Positions 10,490-22,094 are shown, numbered from the stretch's first letter. The stretch: 64,000 bases of DNA from Ochotona curzoniae (GCF_017591425.1 NW_024467106.1:21318501-21382500); one strand, 5' to 3'. Program-made: numbers and translations. Notes: generated by a model from the sequence alone, not told the origin.

Positions 10490-11510
10490 AAGATATTCAT
10501 TTATTCACTCAACAAAAATTTATTAAGTGCCTCCTGAAAGCCAGGCTTGGTTAAAGAGCAAAAAAAATCTGTACATAAAGCCATAAAAAGGACAGGTTCT
10601 CTTAGAGCTTAGATTTTATTTCTAAGTAAAACATGTAGAATGTTGAAAAGTGGAAAGTTCTGTGAGTAAAAACAAAGTAGGGAATGGAGACTGGAGGATA
10701 GATATTAGGGTACAATGTTAAATGATATGACTGGGGAAGAAACATGATCAAAGATTCAAGAAGGTGAGAGAGAAATGCTTGGAGCTAAGTGAGGGTAGAT
10801 TACCCCCCCCCCAGTAAATCTGGTACAGTATTAAAATAAAAATAAGAATTCTGAGCAGGGGGAGTAGCAGAGACTGTTTAGGCTGGAGGGAGGCAGGGGG
10901 CAGAATGGCCTAGTGGCCCTAAAGGGCTACAATGAAAACTTGGACTGGAGGTTTTGAACAGAGAAATTGCATCGTGGGGGTTTTGCTGGTCTGTCTGTAT
11001 AGACTTGCACTGGCTGTTGTGTTAAGGATGTCTGCATCAGCTAAGAGCAGAAGCAGAGCTGTGCAAGAAGCTAGGGGAGAAGCACATGGTGTTGAGCCGG
11101 GTGATGATAGTGGAGGTGGTATGTAGACTGGGATTCTGGTGTAAGTTATGAGAAAAAGAAGGAACAACCTGCAAGATTTTCTGATAGTTTGAATGTGAGT
11201 CTGAGAGAAGGAGGGGAGGTTAATAAAGGCTCCAAGGATTTTCTCTGAAACAACCAAAAGAAGTTATTCTTGGTAGAAACTAGGATAGTTGTGAGTTAAG
11301 CAGCTTGATGAGATGTATGGGGAGTTCTGTGTTAACTCTGAGATGCTTATAATACATTCAGCTGGAGATATAAGTATTCAGGTAGAAGAGAATATCATAC
11401 AAGTGACATTTAAAACCACAGGACATTATAAGAGCACCATGGAAATGAGTGAATTTAGGAAAGCAAAGATAGAGCTGTTTCCCAATGGCAATAATAAAAC
11501 TTCATAGAGC
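10490..11510 (-). repeat. Long worn L2/CR1-clade LINE-like copy, antisense
   Basis: It begins TATTCATTTATTCACTCAACAAAAATTTATTAAGTGCCTCC, the antisense of the familiar L2-type 3' end (...GGCACATAGTAGGCGCTCAATAAATATTTGTTGAATGAATGA). It continues through AGAGCTTAGATTTTATTTC, GGCTGTTGTGTTAAGG and GAGATATAAGTATTCAGGTAGAAGAG in consensus order. About 1 kb is traceable. Open frames inside it, for example 10919-11257 minus, are not genes. The clade name is tentative. Confidence 0.6.
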
Positions 11511-11599
11511 GTAAGTATTTTTTGTTATGATCTTTCCCAAATCCACAAGCTACATCATGAACAAATACGCTGAGTAGATACATGGTCCATATACTATGG

Positions 11600-11765
11600 A
11601 CATGAAATCCTATAAAATAGATTGTGCTGTTATTATTTTATGTAGAAAGAAATTGAAAGCCCAAGAAGTGAATTTATTTGCTCAATGTCAAATGGCTAAT
11701 AAAAACAGAACAGGGATTCCAATCCAGCTCTGCTAAGTGCAATTGCAATGATCTTTCCATGACAG
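11600..11765 (-). repeat. MIR, antisense
   Basis: TTATTATTTTATGTAGAAAGAAATTGAAAGCCCAAG, TTTGCTCAATGTCAAATGGCTAATAAAAACAGAACAGGGATTCCAATCCAGCTCTGC follows the antisense MIR order (TTTTACAGATGAGGAAACTGAGGC...GGATTCGAACCCAG). Confidence 0.7.
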
Positions 11766-11940
11766 CCATTTATTCAGTGTTGTACTTACTAGTCTCTAAG
11801 ACAGAAATGTATCTTTGATTCCTACCTATTTTTACTCTTCCTTGAGTTTAAAAACTAGGTCATTCTAGCAACTAAGCACTCCTGTTTTCAAAGTAGAAAA
11901 TCTCATTAGTTTTAGAATTGAAAAAGAATTTAAAAACTGT

Positions 11941-12106
11941 CTTTTCAAAGCAGAGAATTCAAAAAAGAGAGATAGGAAGAAAGGAATGAAGGAAGAAAGG
12001 AGAGGAAGAATGAAAGAAGGAAGGAAGGAAGAAAAGGAGGAAGAAAAGAAGGGAGGGAGGGGAAAGAAAGGAAAGGAGAAAGAAATTGAGAGTGAGGGGA
12101 AAAAAG
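11941..12106. repeat. Homopurine (GGAA/GAAG) microsatellite tract
   Basis: From about 11965 to 12105 the plus strand is nearly all A and G, dominated by GGAA and GAAG units with imperfect interruptions. Such tracts can form triplex DNA and are length-unstable. No gene context is visible. Confidence 0.85.
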
Positions 12107-12540
12107 CCCTTGCTTTCTTTTTTCCTATAAGTACTCACTCACTGCCTTCTGAACTCTAAATAACACTATCTTTAGAAGAGGTAGATATAAGACAGATACA
12201 AACTTCACTGTTGTATAACCATGCAGGAGGGGGTATAAAAACATCAAATGATCTACGTGGGGGTTACCAAGTGATTCATGGATGTGACTTGGAAGAGATT
12301 TCCTTGTCCTGCACACTGCTTTTCCCTATAGACCATCTAACACTGTTTTGTATTACATATGAAGAAATGGTGATAAAAAAAATTCATGTCTGGTAAGTTG
12401 CAAAGCACTTTTTCATCCACTATGGAAGCAAAACACTTTTTTTCAGGTAGCTGCTATGAATGCTATTGACCATTTTAAATACTAATAAACCATGGAATGA
12501 AGAGATTAAATAATGTTACTAGGGATACTAGAAAAAGAAA
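12107..12540. other. Unassigned sequence
   Basis: No gene or repeat is recognised. Small open frames of about 60 codons lack any family resemblance. Confidence 0.5.
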
Positions 12541-12543
12541 ACT

Positions 12544-12867
12544 GGCCTGGAATGAAAGCCTAGTGGTTAAAGCGCTTGTCTTTCATCTGCCAGGATTCTA
12601 TATGTGTGCCAGTTCATGTCCCGGCTGCTCAACTTCCCATCCAGCTCCCTGTTTGTGGCCTGAGAAAGCAGGAGAGAATAGCCCAGGGCCTTGGGACCCT
12701 GCACCCACATAGGAGACCCAGAAGAAGTTCCTGGCTCCTGGCTTCAGATTGGCTCAGCTCTGGCCTATTCACTAGGGAGTGAATCAGCAGACAGAAGATC
12801 TTTGTTTCTCCTTCTCTATATAGATCTGCCTTTCTAATAAAAATAAATAAATCTTTCTCAATAAAAA
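12544..12867 (+). mobile_element. C-SINE
   Basis: GGCCTGGAATGAAAGCCTAGTGGTTAAAG head, CCATCCAGCTCCCTG and TTGGGACCCTGCACCC body, GGGAGTGAATCAGC and CTAATAAAAATAAATAAATCTTT tail. It is diverged but full length. No convincing target duplication was seen. Confidence 0.9.
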
Positions 12868-12869
12868 CC

Positions 12870-13820
12870 CTGCATTTGAATAAAATGTAGTCATAATCAC
12901 TAGAAAATGAATAATGGGCTTATTTGTGAAATGTGAATTTTGTGCCAACTATCAAATTGGCACTAATCAAGGTTGGTTTTGTTTTGACATCACTGTTTCC
13001 TGCAATGGGATCCAGAACCCGCCCGGTGACTGCGTTCTTTCTTTCCTGTTTAGTACATTACTGCTATTTCCTGATAGCCACCAAATTTTGTTCTCTAAAA
13101 TAAAGATCTGAGTCTTCCCTATCCTGAGGCCTCTAATGTTCATCTAGTTGCATAGTTCAAGGCAGGGCATGACAAATGTTGACTAGGTTGTACTAAGCCA
13201 GCATTGAAGACAAGGAAGGTTGGAACCCCCAAAACTCTGAATGCTGAATTCGGATGTTTATAGATCCCTCTACAGTTAACATGTATCCAGGACCACTCCT
13301 CTCTCTGGACCCTATTTTTTGCATCACCACACAGAAAGAAGTAGTTTGCTGAATAAATAAAATGGGGGCGGACATGTCTTCATCACAAACCTCAGAAAGA
13401 ATCTTGCCAACACTCCTTATTGTTTTTCAGATTGGAAAACTTTATTTTTTTTCCCACCCACATCTCAGGTCTTGTCATGGCTGCAGCCAAAGAAAACCAA
13501 TTCAGACAGAGCCATTTCAGGCTTGTCTTAAGTCCAAAGCAGGGAGACAGGAAGTAGGAGGTGATATTTGATTTTTTTGAGGTTTCCTGCTTAACTTTCA
13601 GACTAAGAAATTTGTGTGAGTTGTTTGTGTCAGATGAAGTAGGTAGAAGTATTTAATTCCATACAACTTTTCCCACATTTATTAGCTCAGCTAAGAGGAA
13701 GAGAGAAAATGTCTAGTTCTTATAATCATAAAACCATCTATCTGTCTAATAAAAAATACACAAATAAGTGCACGCTAAGGTGGAATGTGATGCTAGGCAA
13801 TGATGGTAATCGGTTATGTG
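12870..13820. other. Unassigned sequence
   Basis: No supported gene or repeat was found, and no coding pattern. Confidence 0.45.
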
Positions 13821-13829
13821 AGTAACAGT

Positions 13830-14490
13830 TATTTTCGGTTGGGAGAGGGAAGGCTTATTCCTGCCCTGATATTTAAAATTGGCCTTCAAGAACACTTAAG
13901 ATTTTGACAGAAGTGGGGGAAGGAGGACATTATGATTGGAGGAAGCAATGAGTTAAGTGAAGGAGGCAGGAAGTTACGAGCTAAAAACAATGTCCAGGGA
14001 TCTGTGGTTCTTTGAATATAACATGAGCTATGTAGGGACTCTGGTAACATTTTATGAGCCCTGTATTAAGGAAAACAAGACCTTGTTGGTTCAGCACACT
14101 GAGTAATAGGGAACAAAGTCTATATCGGAATTTGAAAGCATGGCAAGAGAAATAGAGAGGAATGCAGCAGAGGTGTGATATCCCATCAATATGAAATTTA
14201 TTTGGGGTACATAAAACAAGGTTATGATCAGTGTTAATATTTATATCACCACCATGCAAAAGACACGTGACAAGGGTTATCAGAAATGCATCTGGAGCTG
14301 TGGAACTCTGGATGGTGGAGAGATGATTATGCTAAAGAAAATTCAAGGAAAGAGGTGTCATCTTGATTGGCAGGATTTGGATATAAGGAATGAAGACATG
14401 GGGATGAGTATGGGCTGGGAAAACAGAAGGGATAGAAACAAGAAAGCATGCAGTATATTTAGAAAGACTGGTGGAGTTTCTTAACATGGA
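13830..14490 (-). repeat. Worn L2/CR1-clade LINE-like fragments, antisense
   Basis: GGCTTATTCCTGCCCTGATATTTAAAATTGGCCTTCAAG, GAAGTGGGGGAAGGAGGACATTATGATTGG, GGAATTTGAAAGCATGGCAAGAG and ATAAGGAATGAAGACATGGGGATG resemble internal parts of the same ancient repeat as at 10490-11510. It is patchy, and some of it may be unrelated. Confidence 0.35.
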
Positions 14491-14494
14491 GGAA

Positions 14495-16205
14495 GTCAGC
14501 AGATAGAATTCAAGGAGGAAGGATTAAAAACAAAAGTATCTGACTTGAGGCTAGCATTTCCTTCAAGCATAAATGAGGATAACAAACCATATTCAAGTGT
14601 GAATGTGGAAAACAAGCATGCAATAGCAACTTCACCATGTTCCAGTGAGAATCACAGCACTCTTATTACATGGCATTTTATTGGAGTTATCTTGTAACAT
14701 TGACTTTCATCACAACTTTAACATTCTAACATTAGACTTGCTAGATCTTATTGATGTGTTACTACAGACATAAATTGTCATAATTTTTGTTTCTTTGATA
14801 GTCTTATTTTAGCCTATTCTAAACATTTTCCATACCATGAATTCCATTTAACAGTTGTAAACTCTGATTTCAGAAGGGTTCCACTTACTTCTCCAGGCCA
14901 CTGAAGAGGTCCTTAGCACAGAATTCAAGAACCCAATTGTTCCAGAAGAGAAAAGGATACAAAATACAAAACAGCAGGCAGAAACAAAATCACAGAGCCT
15001 TGGATGCTGAGCTCAGCTGTTTCTAAATTGATCTGTGATTAACAAGCAACAGCATCAATGCCTTGTCCAAATATCAAGTGGCTTAAGCTCTTGTCTCATA
15101 TTCTAAGCTTGATGCCAAGAACCTGGAGGCCAGGAATTGATCTTTTATTATGTATGCAGTAGTCTACCAAAAGCCTTTTACTGGACGCAAAGTTCAACTC
15201 AAGAAAGGACTCTATTAAGAACTGAGACTGTTCTCTCCAAAATATTGGTGAATCTGTATCCTCCCTAAAGTGTTTTTAAACTTTTCCCTGTTTAATAAAC
15301 ATAGGACTCTTGGTCCTCAGAAAGCACAATCTTAGCTCCAAAATGGTATTGTTCTATTTCAATTAATATAATATTAAAGATAATTAAACCAGCTTCCATC
15401 ACTGTCATAATCATTTCCTAAAAGAATGAGTTTAGTATTATTCCCATAAAAAAGTATTATCTCAGAAAGAGAAACCATCTTTTTTTAAAAAAAAAAGAAA
15501 TTGGGAAATCTGACACTGTCATTTTAAGAGATATGCTTTTAAAGTTATAAAATGAAAAACACAGTGTAAAATTTTGGTGTATGAATTATGTGGGAGAAGT
15601 TTTTCTTGACAGAAATCATCGGTTGGAAAAGTACATATTCAATCCTGTAATACAGAGTGCACTCGAGTCTCCAACTACTTCTGTCACTTCATTATTAACA
15701 TGTGTCATCAAAAATCAAATTTCAAAGGGATTTATGAATGGAAATGGAAAGCATATATTCTCACTATTTCATCCAGTTCATACGAATCTGGGCATACTGA
15801 GAGAATCAAGTGAGTAACAACAGCTTTTCTTCCCTGAAAGCTGAAAAGAAAATTTGCCAAGGCAACCCAGGGCTGTAATTGGAGAGGGTGTCGGAAAGTA
15901 TCTGCCAGAGTTTGACTTTTGAGACTAGTCCAGCTAGTGCAAGCTACTTCCTTGGTCCTGGAATCTGGAAGTGACATTCTGGTAAAAAAGGGCGACTGGC
16001 TCTGAACTGATGGACGCCCAGGCATCAAGGATCCCTCCTTCACCTTGGGCTTTTCTGCACATTCACACCAAGAAGGGAATAATTACAGGAAGCTAAAGCA
16101 TCATTTTCTTAAATCCACCTGCAGGATACAACCCCATTCCTAAATTCAAGTCCATGGGGCCTCAGACCCTGATAGTTATTTCTAGACAGATTTTCTTGTA
16201 GTGTA
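14495..16205. other. Unassigned AT-rich sequence
   Basis: No gene or named repeat. A T7A10 run sits near 15481-15497. Open frames at 15581-15817 and 15732-16043 have no recognisable family. Confidence 0.45.
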
Positions 16206-16207
16206 AT

Positions 16208-16573
16208 AGTAAGCATTATTTCATTTATTTTTAAAGATTTATTTATTTTTAACTTAAATGTAGTTACAGGGAAAGAGAGGGGGAGAAAGCAAAAGATCTT
16301 TCATCTGTTGGTTCACTCTCTAAATGACCACAATGGCTGGAGCTGGGTTGGTCTGAAGCCAAGAGCCAGGAGCTTCTTTCTGGGTCTCCCTCATGGGTTC
16401 AGGGACCAAGGAGTAGACCATCTTCCAGTGCTTTCCCAGGCACATTAGTGGGGAGCTAGATTGAAAGTGAAGCAGCTGTGACACGAACCAGTGCCCATAT
16501 GGGATGCCAGCACCGTAAGCAGAGAGGCTTACCCTACTACATCATGGTATCAGCCCCAGTAAACATCATTTGA
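16208..16573 (-). mobile_element. Older C-SINE, antisense, with target duplication
   Basis: The SINE is about 16232-16557: AAAGATTTATTTATTTTTAAC (tail), GGTTCACTCTCTAAATGACCACAATGGCTGGAGCTGG, AGCCAGGAGCTTC, GTGCTTTCCCAGGC and CATATGGGATGCCAGCAC (head). Flanking direct repeats at 16208-16223 and 16558-16573 match at 13 of 16 bases, fitting an old insertion. The body is the older subfamily shared with rabbit. Confidence 0.9.
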
Positions 16574-16574
16574 A

Positions 16575-17595
16575 AATACCAGCTTCAGACCAAATCCTGT
16601 GACAAACTCTCTGCAAATAGGACCTCCTTTGTGACTCCCAAGGTCCTATAAGATTAAGATGCTTGTACCTATTTCCCTGGGCCTCACAAGCCCATGACTT
16701 TCCCTGAAGCATCTGACTTATAAATGGTAAGATTTAAGCATGTGTTGGTTCTGCAAGATCTCATGCTGTTCAGAATCTGGCACCAGTATGGCCTAAAGAA
16801 AGTACACAGAGCATGTGCGGCCCAGAGGAAGAAATGCACAAGCAACTTCCTCCCTTTAAATTTACTGTCCCTTCCTCACTGCTCCATCTCCAAAATAAGT
16901 CATAAAATGTACTGTTAAATCACATTTAGAGCGTTTTGTAAAATACCCCATTAAATGCGAGCTACAAGTTTAAGTACAATCTTCACACAGACTAAGGATT
17001 GTCTAAATTACTAGAATTTTAATTTAAATATTTGGTGCACTTTGGGCTGGAGGCTTGTGGAGTCCCTAGATCTTTCTCCTATGGCCATGGGCCAATCCAG
17101 GAACCCCTTCCTTAGTCTCATGCAATTGATTGATTGGAGGAAAATGCCGGCCCTCACATGGACCCCTACTGCACTTCATCTCATAGGGTTTAGCTTGTGA
17201 TTCCAGCCAACTGAGATCATTTAGAAGTTTGATTTTGTCATCAATCATATTTTCTATCCCTCCCAGATGTATGTCAACCACAGATGTGATAAGTGGATTT
17301 TACATGTCTTTGTCCAAATCATTGCTATCAAATAATTAAAAAAAGGTTGAGAACAGTTCTCCAGGCACATCTCTGCTATAGTCCCAAGACACTTGCATGA
17401 GACTTTGTTCTAGAATTTGTCACTTGACACTGTTGTCTTAGCTTACACGCAAGCTGTCCAAAACTCAAACCTTGATATCATGCCTGTTTTTATCTTCACA
17501 GTGCTGAGTGCTGAAGGAAAACTCAGTCAACATTTTGCAAACCATGCAACAGCCATCCATTGTATGTCAGAGATGCAGATTCAGGATACATCTTT
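16575..17595. other. Unassigned sequence
   Basis: No gene or repeat is recognised in this stretch. Confidence 0.45.
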
Positions 17596-17599
17596 CCTT

Positions 17600-17735
17600 C
17601 ATACAAGCTGTTTATGTTCCCAGGTCTCAGTTTCCCATTTGTAAAATAGGGATAAGAATCTATGTGGACAATCTCACTGGACCATTGCTCCTCTCAAATG
17701 AGAGAATGGATATAGGTGAATTGTTCACTCACTTC
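17600..17735 (+). repeat. MIR fragment
   Basis: TTCCCAGGTCTCAGTTTCCCATTTGTAAAATAGGGATAAGAATC is an evident match to the MIR 3' half (CCTCAGTTTCCTCATCTGTAAAATGGGGATAATAAT). Confidence 0.7.
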
Positions 17736-17739
17736 CATA

Positions 17740-18520
17740 TATACTTTACACATGTTTGCTCAGTCTGAAATATAATTTCATTTCTCCTTCCCACCAGCAT
17801 CATCCTAAGCTCCTTCTGCTTCTCTGGGATCCTTCCCTGGCCCCCCAAGGAGTCCATCAGAATTTCACCAATTTTCATGCATCCTAAAGTTTCCAACGCT
17901 CTGGTTATTTGTCTAATGTCCCATCCAGATGTCTTGGAAGCTAAGAGTTATATCTCAAGAATCTCCATCTGCAGTACCAGCACAGGTTCCAGGACACAGA
18001 GGACACTCGATGCCAAGCTTATGAAACAAATGCAAATGATTGCAATCAGCAAAGATGGCTCTGCCATTGTCCCAGTGATGGATGCACACAGTGGTGTTGC
18101 TGCAAAGGTCTTTACTCAGGACACTGTCAAGTTTTGCCATGAACCCAGGTCCACTTGGCTTGGAATTTCTTGGTCTGTTTTTTGGGGAAAATGGGCAGTT
18201 TTGATGGTCAGAGTCAGCTCTAAATCTCTGAGAGAAGAGGGTGCATGTCTGTTTGACTTAATAGTGCCATGGTCTGGGTTTGTCAGTAAGCAGACTCAAA
18301 GATAAAAATTCTTATGCAAGAAGTTTACTGAAGAGTGTCTTTGGGATGAGCCATGGTGGGAGAGCCAAGGGAAATAGAACTAAGTAGAGAGGCAAAACAG
18401 TGGACCCACTCATCTGGTCTCCTAGAGAATTCCAGAGCTGGGGTTAAACATTCAGCATTACCACAAATTGAGAAAAAGTATTGAACCTTTATAAAACCCT
18501 CTTATCCACCTGTTATGAAC
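17740..18520. other. Unassigned sequence upstream of the PKM pseudogene
   Basis: A 142-codon open frame (17877-18305) and an opposing 61-codon frame lie here. Neither translation matches pyruvate kinase or any other family I recognise, and the target duplication of the pseudogene places its 5' boundary at 18534, so this stretch is not part of it. Confidence 0.45.
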
Positions 18521-18534
18521 AAAAGCTGCCTCCA

Positions 18535-19305
18535 CTGTTGTGACACGGAATCACCAGACAGCTCGCCAGGGCCACCTGTACGGCAGTATCTTCCCTGTGG
18601 TGTGTAAGGATTTCGTCCAGGAGGCCTGGGCTAAGGTTGTTGACTTCTGGATGGAACTGCCATGAAAGTTGGCAGGGCCCATGCCTTCTTTGAGAAAAGA
18701 GACATGGTCATTGTGCTGACTGGCTTGTGTCCTGGCTGTAGCTTCACGAATATTATGCACATGGTACCCCTGCTATGACAACCCCAGCCGCTCTTCCGTG
18801 TCCTGTCCCTTCCCTCAACCTATCCATTAGGCCAGTATTGCTTGTAGTACTCCCTGAGGGATGTAGTATGTCACTTGTGGGCTGGGACATCGGGAAGATG
18901 ACTCCAAGCTCAGGTGGGCATCCTGGAACACTGCTGCCTCTCACATGGCTCTGTCTAGGCCAGGATGGGGCAGGGCAGTACCTGAGCCCCACTGGATGCA
19001 CTATGTAGTTCCTGTAAAATGCGACAACCCCAATCCTGGCCTGGAGTCATAAGCAGAGAACTGGGTCTTAAGGGTTGCCGCAGATTTCGTTTCTAGAGAT
19101 CTGGACCCCTTAATCTTCCCTACTCCCAAGTGGTATGCGTTGAGCTTGCTTGTGTTCCCCTTCCCACTCAGCTGACACCACCAACAAACATTATACTGCC
19201 ACCTTCCACTTTTACCATGAACACGGCCCCCTTCAGGTCTGTTGTAGAGCCTTCCTGTGTATCAATAAACAGCGGCCGAACAAAAAATAATAAGAATAAC
19301 AAACA
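18535..19305 (+). pseudogene. 5'-truncated processed pseudogene of pyruvate kinase M
   Basis: This is a retrocopy of the 3' end of the glycolytic enzyme pyruvate kinase (PEP + ADP to pyruvate + ATP). The frame GTGACACGGAATCACCAGACAGCTCGCCAG reads VTRN.QTARQ, then HLYGSIFPVVCKD.VQEAWA, which is the C-terminal domain of PKM; it fits PKM better than PKLR at CKD and VQEAWA. A 1-bp loss near 18654-18660 shifts the frame. In the new frame VIVLTG, PG, FTN and the final stop at 18776-18778 can be read. The copy then follows the PKM 3' UTR (CATCCATTAGGCCAG... to TATCAATAAACAGCGGC) with AATAAA at 19264-19269 and an A-rich tail to about 19305. Direct repeats AAAAGCTGCCTCCA (18521-18534) and AAAACCTGCCTCCA (19306-19319) mark insertion by L1 machinery. 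Lost start, frameshift and truncation make it non-functional. Confidence 0.93.
19264..19269 (+). promoter_or_regulatory. Relic polyadenylation signal of the PKM retrocopy
   Basis: AATAAA lies just before AACAGCGGCCGAACA and the A-rich tail, at the position of the polyadenylation signal in the parent PKM mRNA. It is inherited from the transcript and is not evidence of a live gene. Confidence 0.75.
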
Positions 19306-19343
19306 AAAACCTGCCTCCAAAGAGCAGAGTAAATCTTAATGTT

Positions 19344-19697
19344 GGGCCTGGCATGATAGCCTAATGGCTAAAGTCCTCGTCTTGTATGCGCCAGGATCCC
19401 GTGTGAGCGATGTGTCATGCCTGGTTGCTCTACTTCCCATCCAACTCCCTGCCTGTGGCCTGGGAAAACAGTGGAGGATGGCTGGAACCCCTTGGGACCC
19501 TGCACCCACACAGGAGGCCTGGAGGAGGTTTCTGGTCCCGGCTTCAGATTGGCTTTGCTCAGGACATTGCAGCCACTTGGGAAGTGAATTAGTGGGTGAA
19601 GAATATTTGTCTCTCCTTCTCTATATATATCTTCCTTTCCAATAAAAATAAATAGATCTTTCACAACAAAAACAAAAGCAAAAGCAAAACAAAAAAA
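19344..19697 (+). mobile_element. C-SINE with long A-rich tail
   Basis: GGGCCTGGCATGATAGCCTAATGGCTAAAGTCCTCG head, CCTGGGAAAACAGTGGAGGATGGC, TTGGGACCCTGCACCC body, CCAATAAAAATAAATAGATCTTT then a CAAAA-type tail to about 19697. It sits directly downstream of the PKM retrocopy. The open frames on both strands here are SINE translations. Confidence 0.92.
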
Positions 19698-19699
19698 GG

Positions 19700-20640
19700 C
19701 ACCTCAATCTTGGTAGTTCTCCCCAGTTGAGGACACTTCCAGAGAGGAACACCACTGAGAACCATTGACGATGGAGCCGCTGGAGAGATGAGCACCTCTG
19801 TACAGAGATGGGGAATATGTGTTACATTAACGGTGCCTGTCAACCTCTGGTTCATTGTAGTCTGTCAATTAATAGCCCCTATGTGAATAAAGGAAACTGT
19901 GGTCAACCTCAAGTGGAATTTAGTAGATTTCTCTGTGGGATGTCCAACACCCCTTCAGTCTATGATGCTTTAGCTTGCTCAGCCTTCCTGCCAGAGCCTG
20001 CACAAATGCTGGGTTCAAGGAAGAGAAAAGCCACTCCATTTGTTCTCTTGAGAAGGATGTCAGCCATATAAATGGTCAGTTACGTCTCAAGTTGGGATTT
20101 TAGTTTGAGTGGACTCTGTGAGTTGTGATAGCACACAGAAAGGCTGACAGCTTCTTGAAGAAGGCAACTTTGCAGTTGAGGCTTAAAGAACAAGATGGAG
20201 GCAGAGTCTAGGGAAATACACAGTGCAAACCAGTTGTCCTGACATGAAAGGCTGTGGCTTAAGCGTGATGATGGACATAGACTGGCCCAGGTTTACCAGA
20301 CTGCAGCCTGGCCCATGAGGGGCCATGATAGGTCCAGTAGAGGGTTATGAGACTAGGCTCTCATTTTAGAAGAAGAATTAATTTTGTTCTTTGGGTCATA
20401 TAGTGGGAAGAACAGCAGCTGAAGAATCCACTTGGCTGGCTTACAGTCTACTTGGCAGCCACTTACTTCATGTGTGACATGGGCAGGTCACCAAGACACA
20501 CCTATGAAATGAGAAGTAGAATCTGCAACATTAGTGAGAAAAACACACATTTACCCAATACTGAAATATAATTGTATGTCTGTCACATTGACAAAACTAT
20601 TTTAAAGATAGTAGTCAGTACAGATGAAAATGAGTAGTAC
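19700..20640. other. Mostly unassigned, with L2-like traces
   Basis: About 20130-20390 (GAAGGCAACTTTGCAGTTGAGGCTTAAAGAACAAGATGG; GGGTTATGAGACTAGGCTC) faintly resembles the ancient LINE antisense seen at 10.5 kb. The remainder is unrecognised. Confidence 0.35.
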
Positions 20641-20649
20641 AGGCTGGCT

Positions 20650-21075
20650 CATTCAGTGTGGATAGATGTGTGAACTGGAATAAACAACTCCAAGATGGAA
20701 TTAGGCAACAAATACCAAGCCTTTGGAATGTGTGTATTCTTTGTCATAGAAATTTCACTTCTAGGAATTCATTTTACGGCAATAACTAAAAACAGAAGGG
20801 GAAATTGTATTGTATTTTGAAAACCATTATTTGTAAGAGCAAAATTCGGAAGTAATCTACATGCTCACCAATGTCTACCAGTAGAAAATATTTATAATAA
20901 GCTGTAGCACACCAACAAGTTGGAATACAATACATCCATAAAAAATTAGGTCTCATATTTTGAATTAATAACAGGAAAAGCTTGTAACAATGCTAAGGAA
21001 AACTACAAAGTGTTTATGTTTCTATTCCAATTTTTGTAACTATTAAATGCTATAAAATATACTTTGTTATGACTA
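20650..21075 (+). repeat. Ancient L1 3' end
   Basis: The sequence follows the mammalian L1 ORF2 C-terminus and 3' UTR order: ATAGAAATTTCACTTCTAGGAATTCATTTTACGGCAATAAC, TTATTTGTAAGAGCAAAATTCGGAAGTAATCTACATGCTCACCAATG, AGTTGGAATACAATACATCCATAAAAAATTAGG, then TTCCAATTTTTGTAAC. Frames are broken throughout, so it is a dead L1M-age copy. Confidence 0.88.
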
Positions 21076-21079
21076 TAAC

Positions 21080-21645
21080 ATTGAGATTAAGTATAATTTG
21101 AGGGTTGACTTTGCAGTTAATTTTGTGCCATAAGAAACTAGTCTACCAACATTTGACTAACCATCAACATGGGTCCTAGGCAATTCTGATTACCTACTTA
21201 TTTTAAAAGTATTTGAAATATACGGATACTTTTGGTTTTTAAATGTTTTTGTAATTAGAGTCCCTACAATGAAATGTAAATGAGCCTCTCAAGTCTCTTG
21301 CAATGATACAAAGATGATGTCCAAGGAAACACAGTACATCGCTGTCATGTATGTGAGGACTTTTCTTCTCGAAACGGCACTTCTTTTAGTGTAAGCTTCT
21401 TACAGTAAGAATAATCCATGCTGAGGTTCTGACCCCCAGAAAAGGTCTTGGTTAAGAACTGGGGTTTGCCCTGTAGAGTAAAAGCACAGCCATGACTGAA
21501 GTATAATTCTTGGCTCGCTTCCTAATCCTACTGTTCCTTCAGCCCCACTGGCCTACACAAGCATACAAACCCAGTTCTGGTTTTGTGTCTCTTGGACCTA
21601 CCTACCATGCCAAGGCAATTATTTGGCTGGGTAGCTCTAGCCATG
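21080..21645. other. Unassigned sequence
   Basis: No gene or repeat recognised. Confidence 0.45.
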
Positions 21646-21648
21646 TCA

Positions 21649-21843
21649 TCATACAGTTGCCACAGGAGCCACCTTGGACTTCTTAGCAGGAGTGCTGGCC
21701 TTGAGTGATATAATCTCCACCACATTCTCCTAGAAATGCTCTTGTTTCTTCACCTGATCCTCAAACACAGTTTTGATCCTGGACAATTTTCGCAAAAGTT
21801 CCAATTCAGTTTTTAATGCCTCTCTCTTCCTGGAAAGTCCATT
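21649..21843 (-). pseudogene. Possible decayed coding fragment with coiled-coil character
   Basis: One minus-strand frame stays open for 65 codons except for an in-frame TAG at 21730-21732. It reads a charged, leucine-spaced stretch (LKTELELLRKLSRIKTVFED, then QVKKQEHF) followed by a Lys/Ser/Pro-rich end (STPAKKSK) and a TGA stop at 21649-21651. The composition looks like the C-terminus of a coiled-coil protein rather than random translation. I cannot name the parent. No poly(A) tail or target duplication was found, so it could also be chance. Confidence 0.3.
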
Positions 21844-21879
21844 CTACCTTATACATACTAGGCTTTGTCTCAGTCTTTC

Positions 21880-22090
21880 TAAGCACCCCCATAAACCACC
21901 TTCTCTCTACTTCCATCCCACACCCAAAGGTGCCTATTCTGACACATAAAGTACTTATAATGTAAGGTCATTCTTTACCTGTCTGCCCTCACTTTTGGAC
22001 AAGCTGCTCAAGGAGACGTCTTAGTCACCCTTAAAACCTTGCAACTTAGCGTGCACCCAACATATTTCGCAGATTTGTTAACATTTTCTT
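21880..22090 (+). repeat. L2 3'-end fragment
   Basis: GACACATAAAGTACTTATAATGTAAGGTCATTCTTTACCTGTCTGCC...GGACAAGCTGCTCAAGGAGACGTCTTAGTCACCC follows the L2 order (AGCACTTATCACACTG...TGTCTGTCTCCC...GAGCTCCTTGAGGGCAGGGAC). Confidence 0.55.
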
Positions 22091-22094
22091 GAAC

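Noticed and set aside
17877..18305. 142-codon frame just upstream of the PKM pseudogene
   Set aside because: It lies outside the target duplication that bounds the retrocopy and its translation does not resemble pyruvate kinase or another family.
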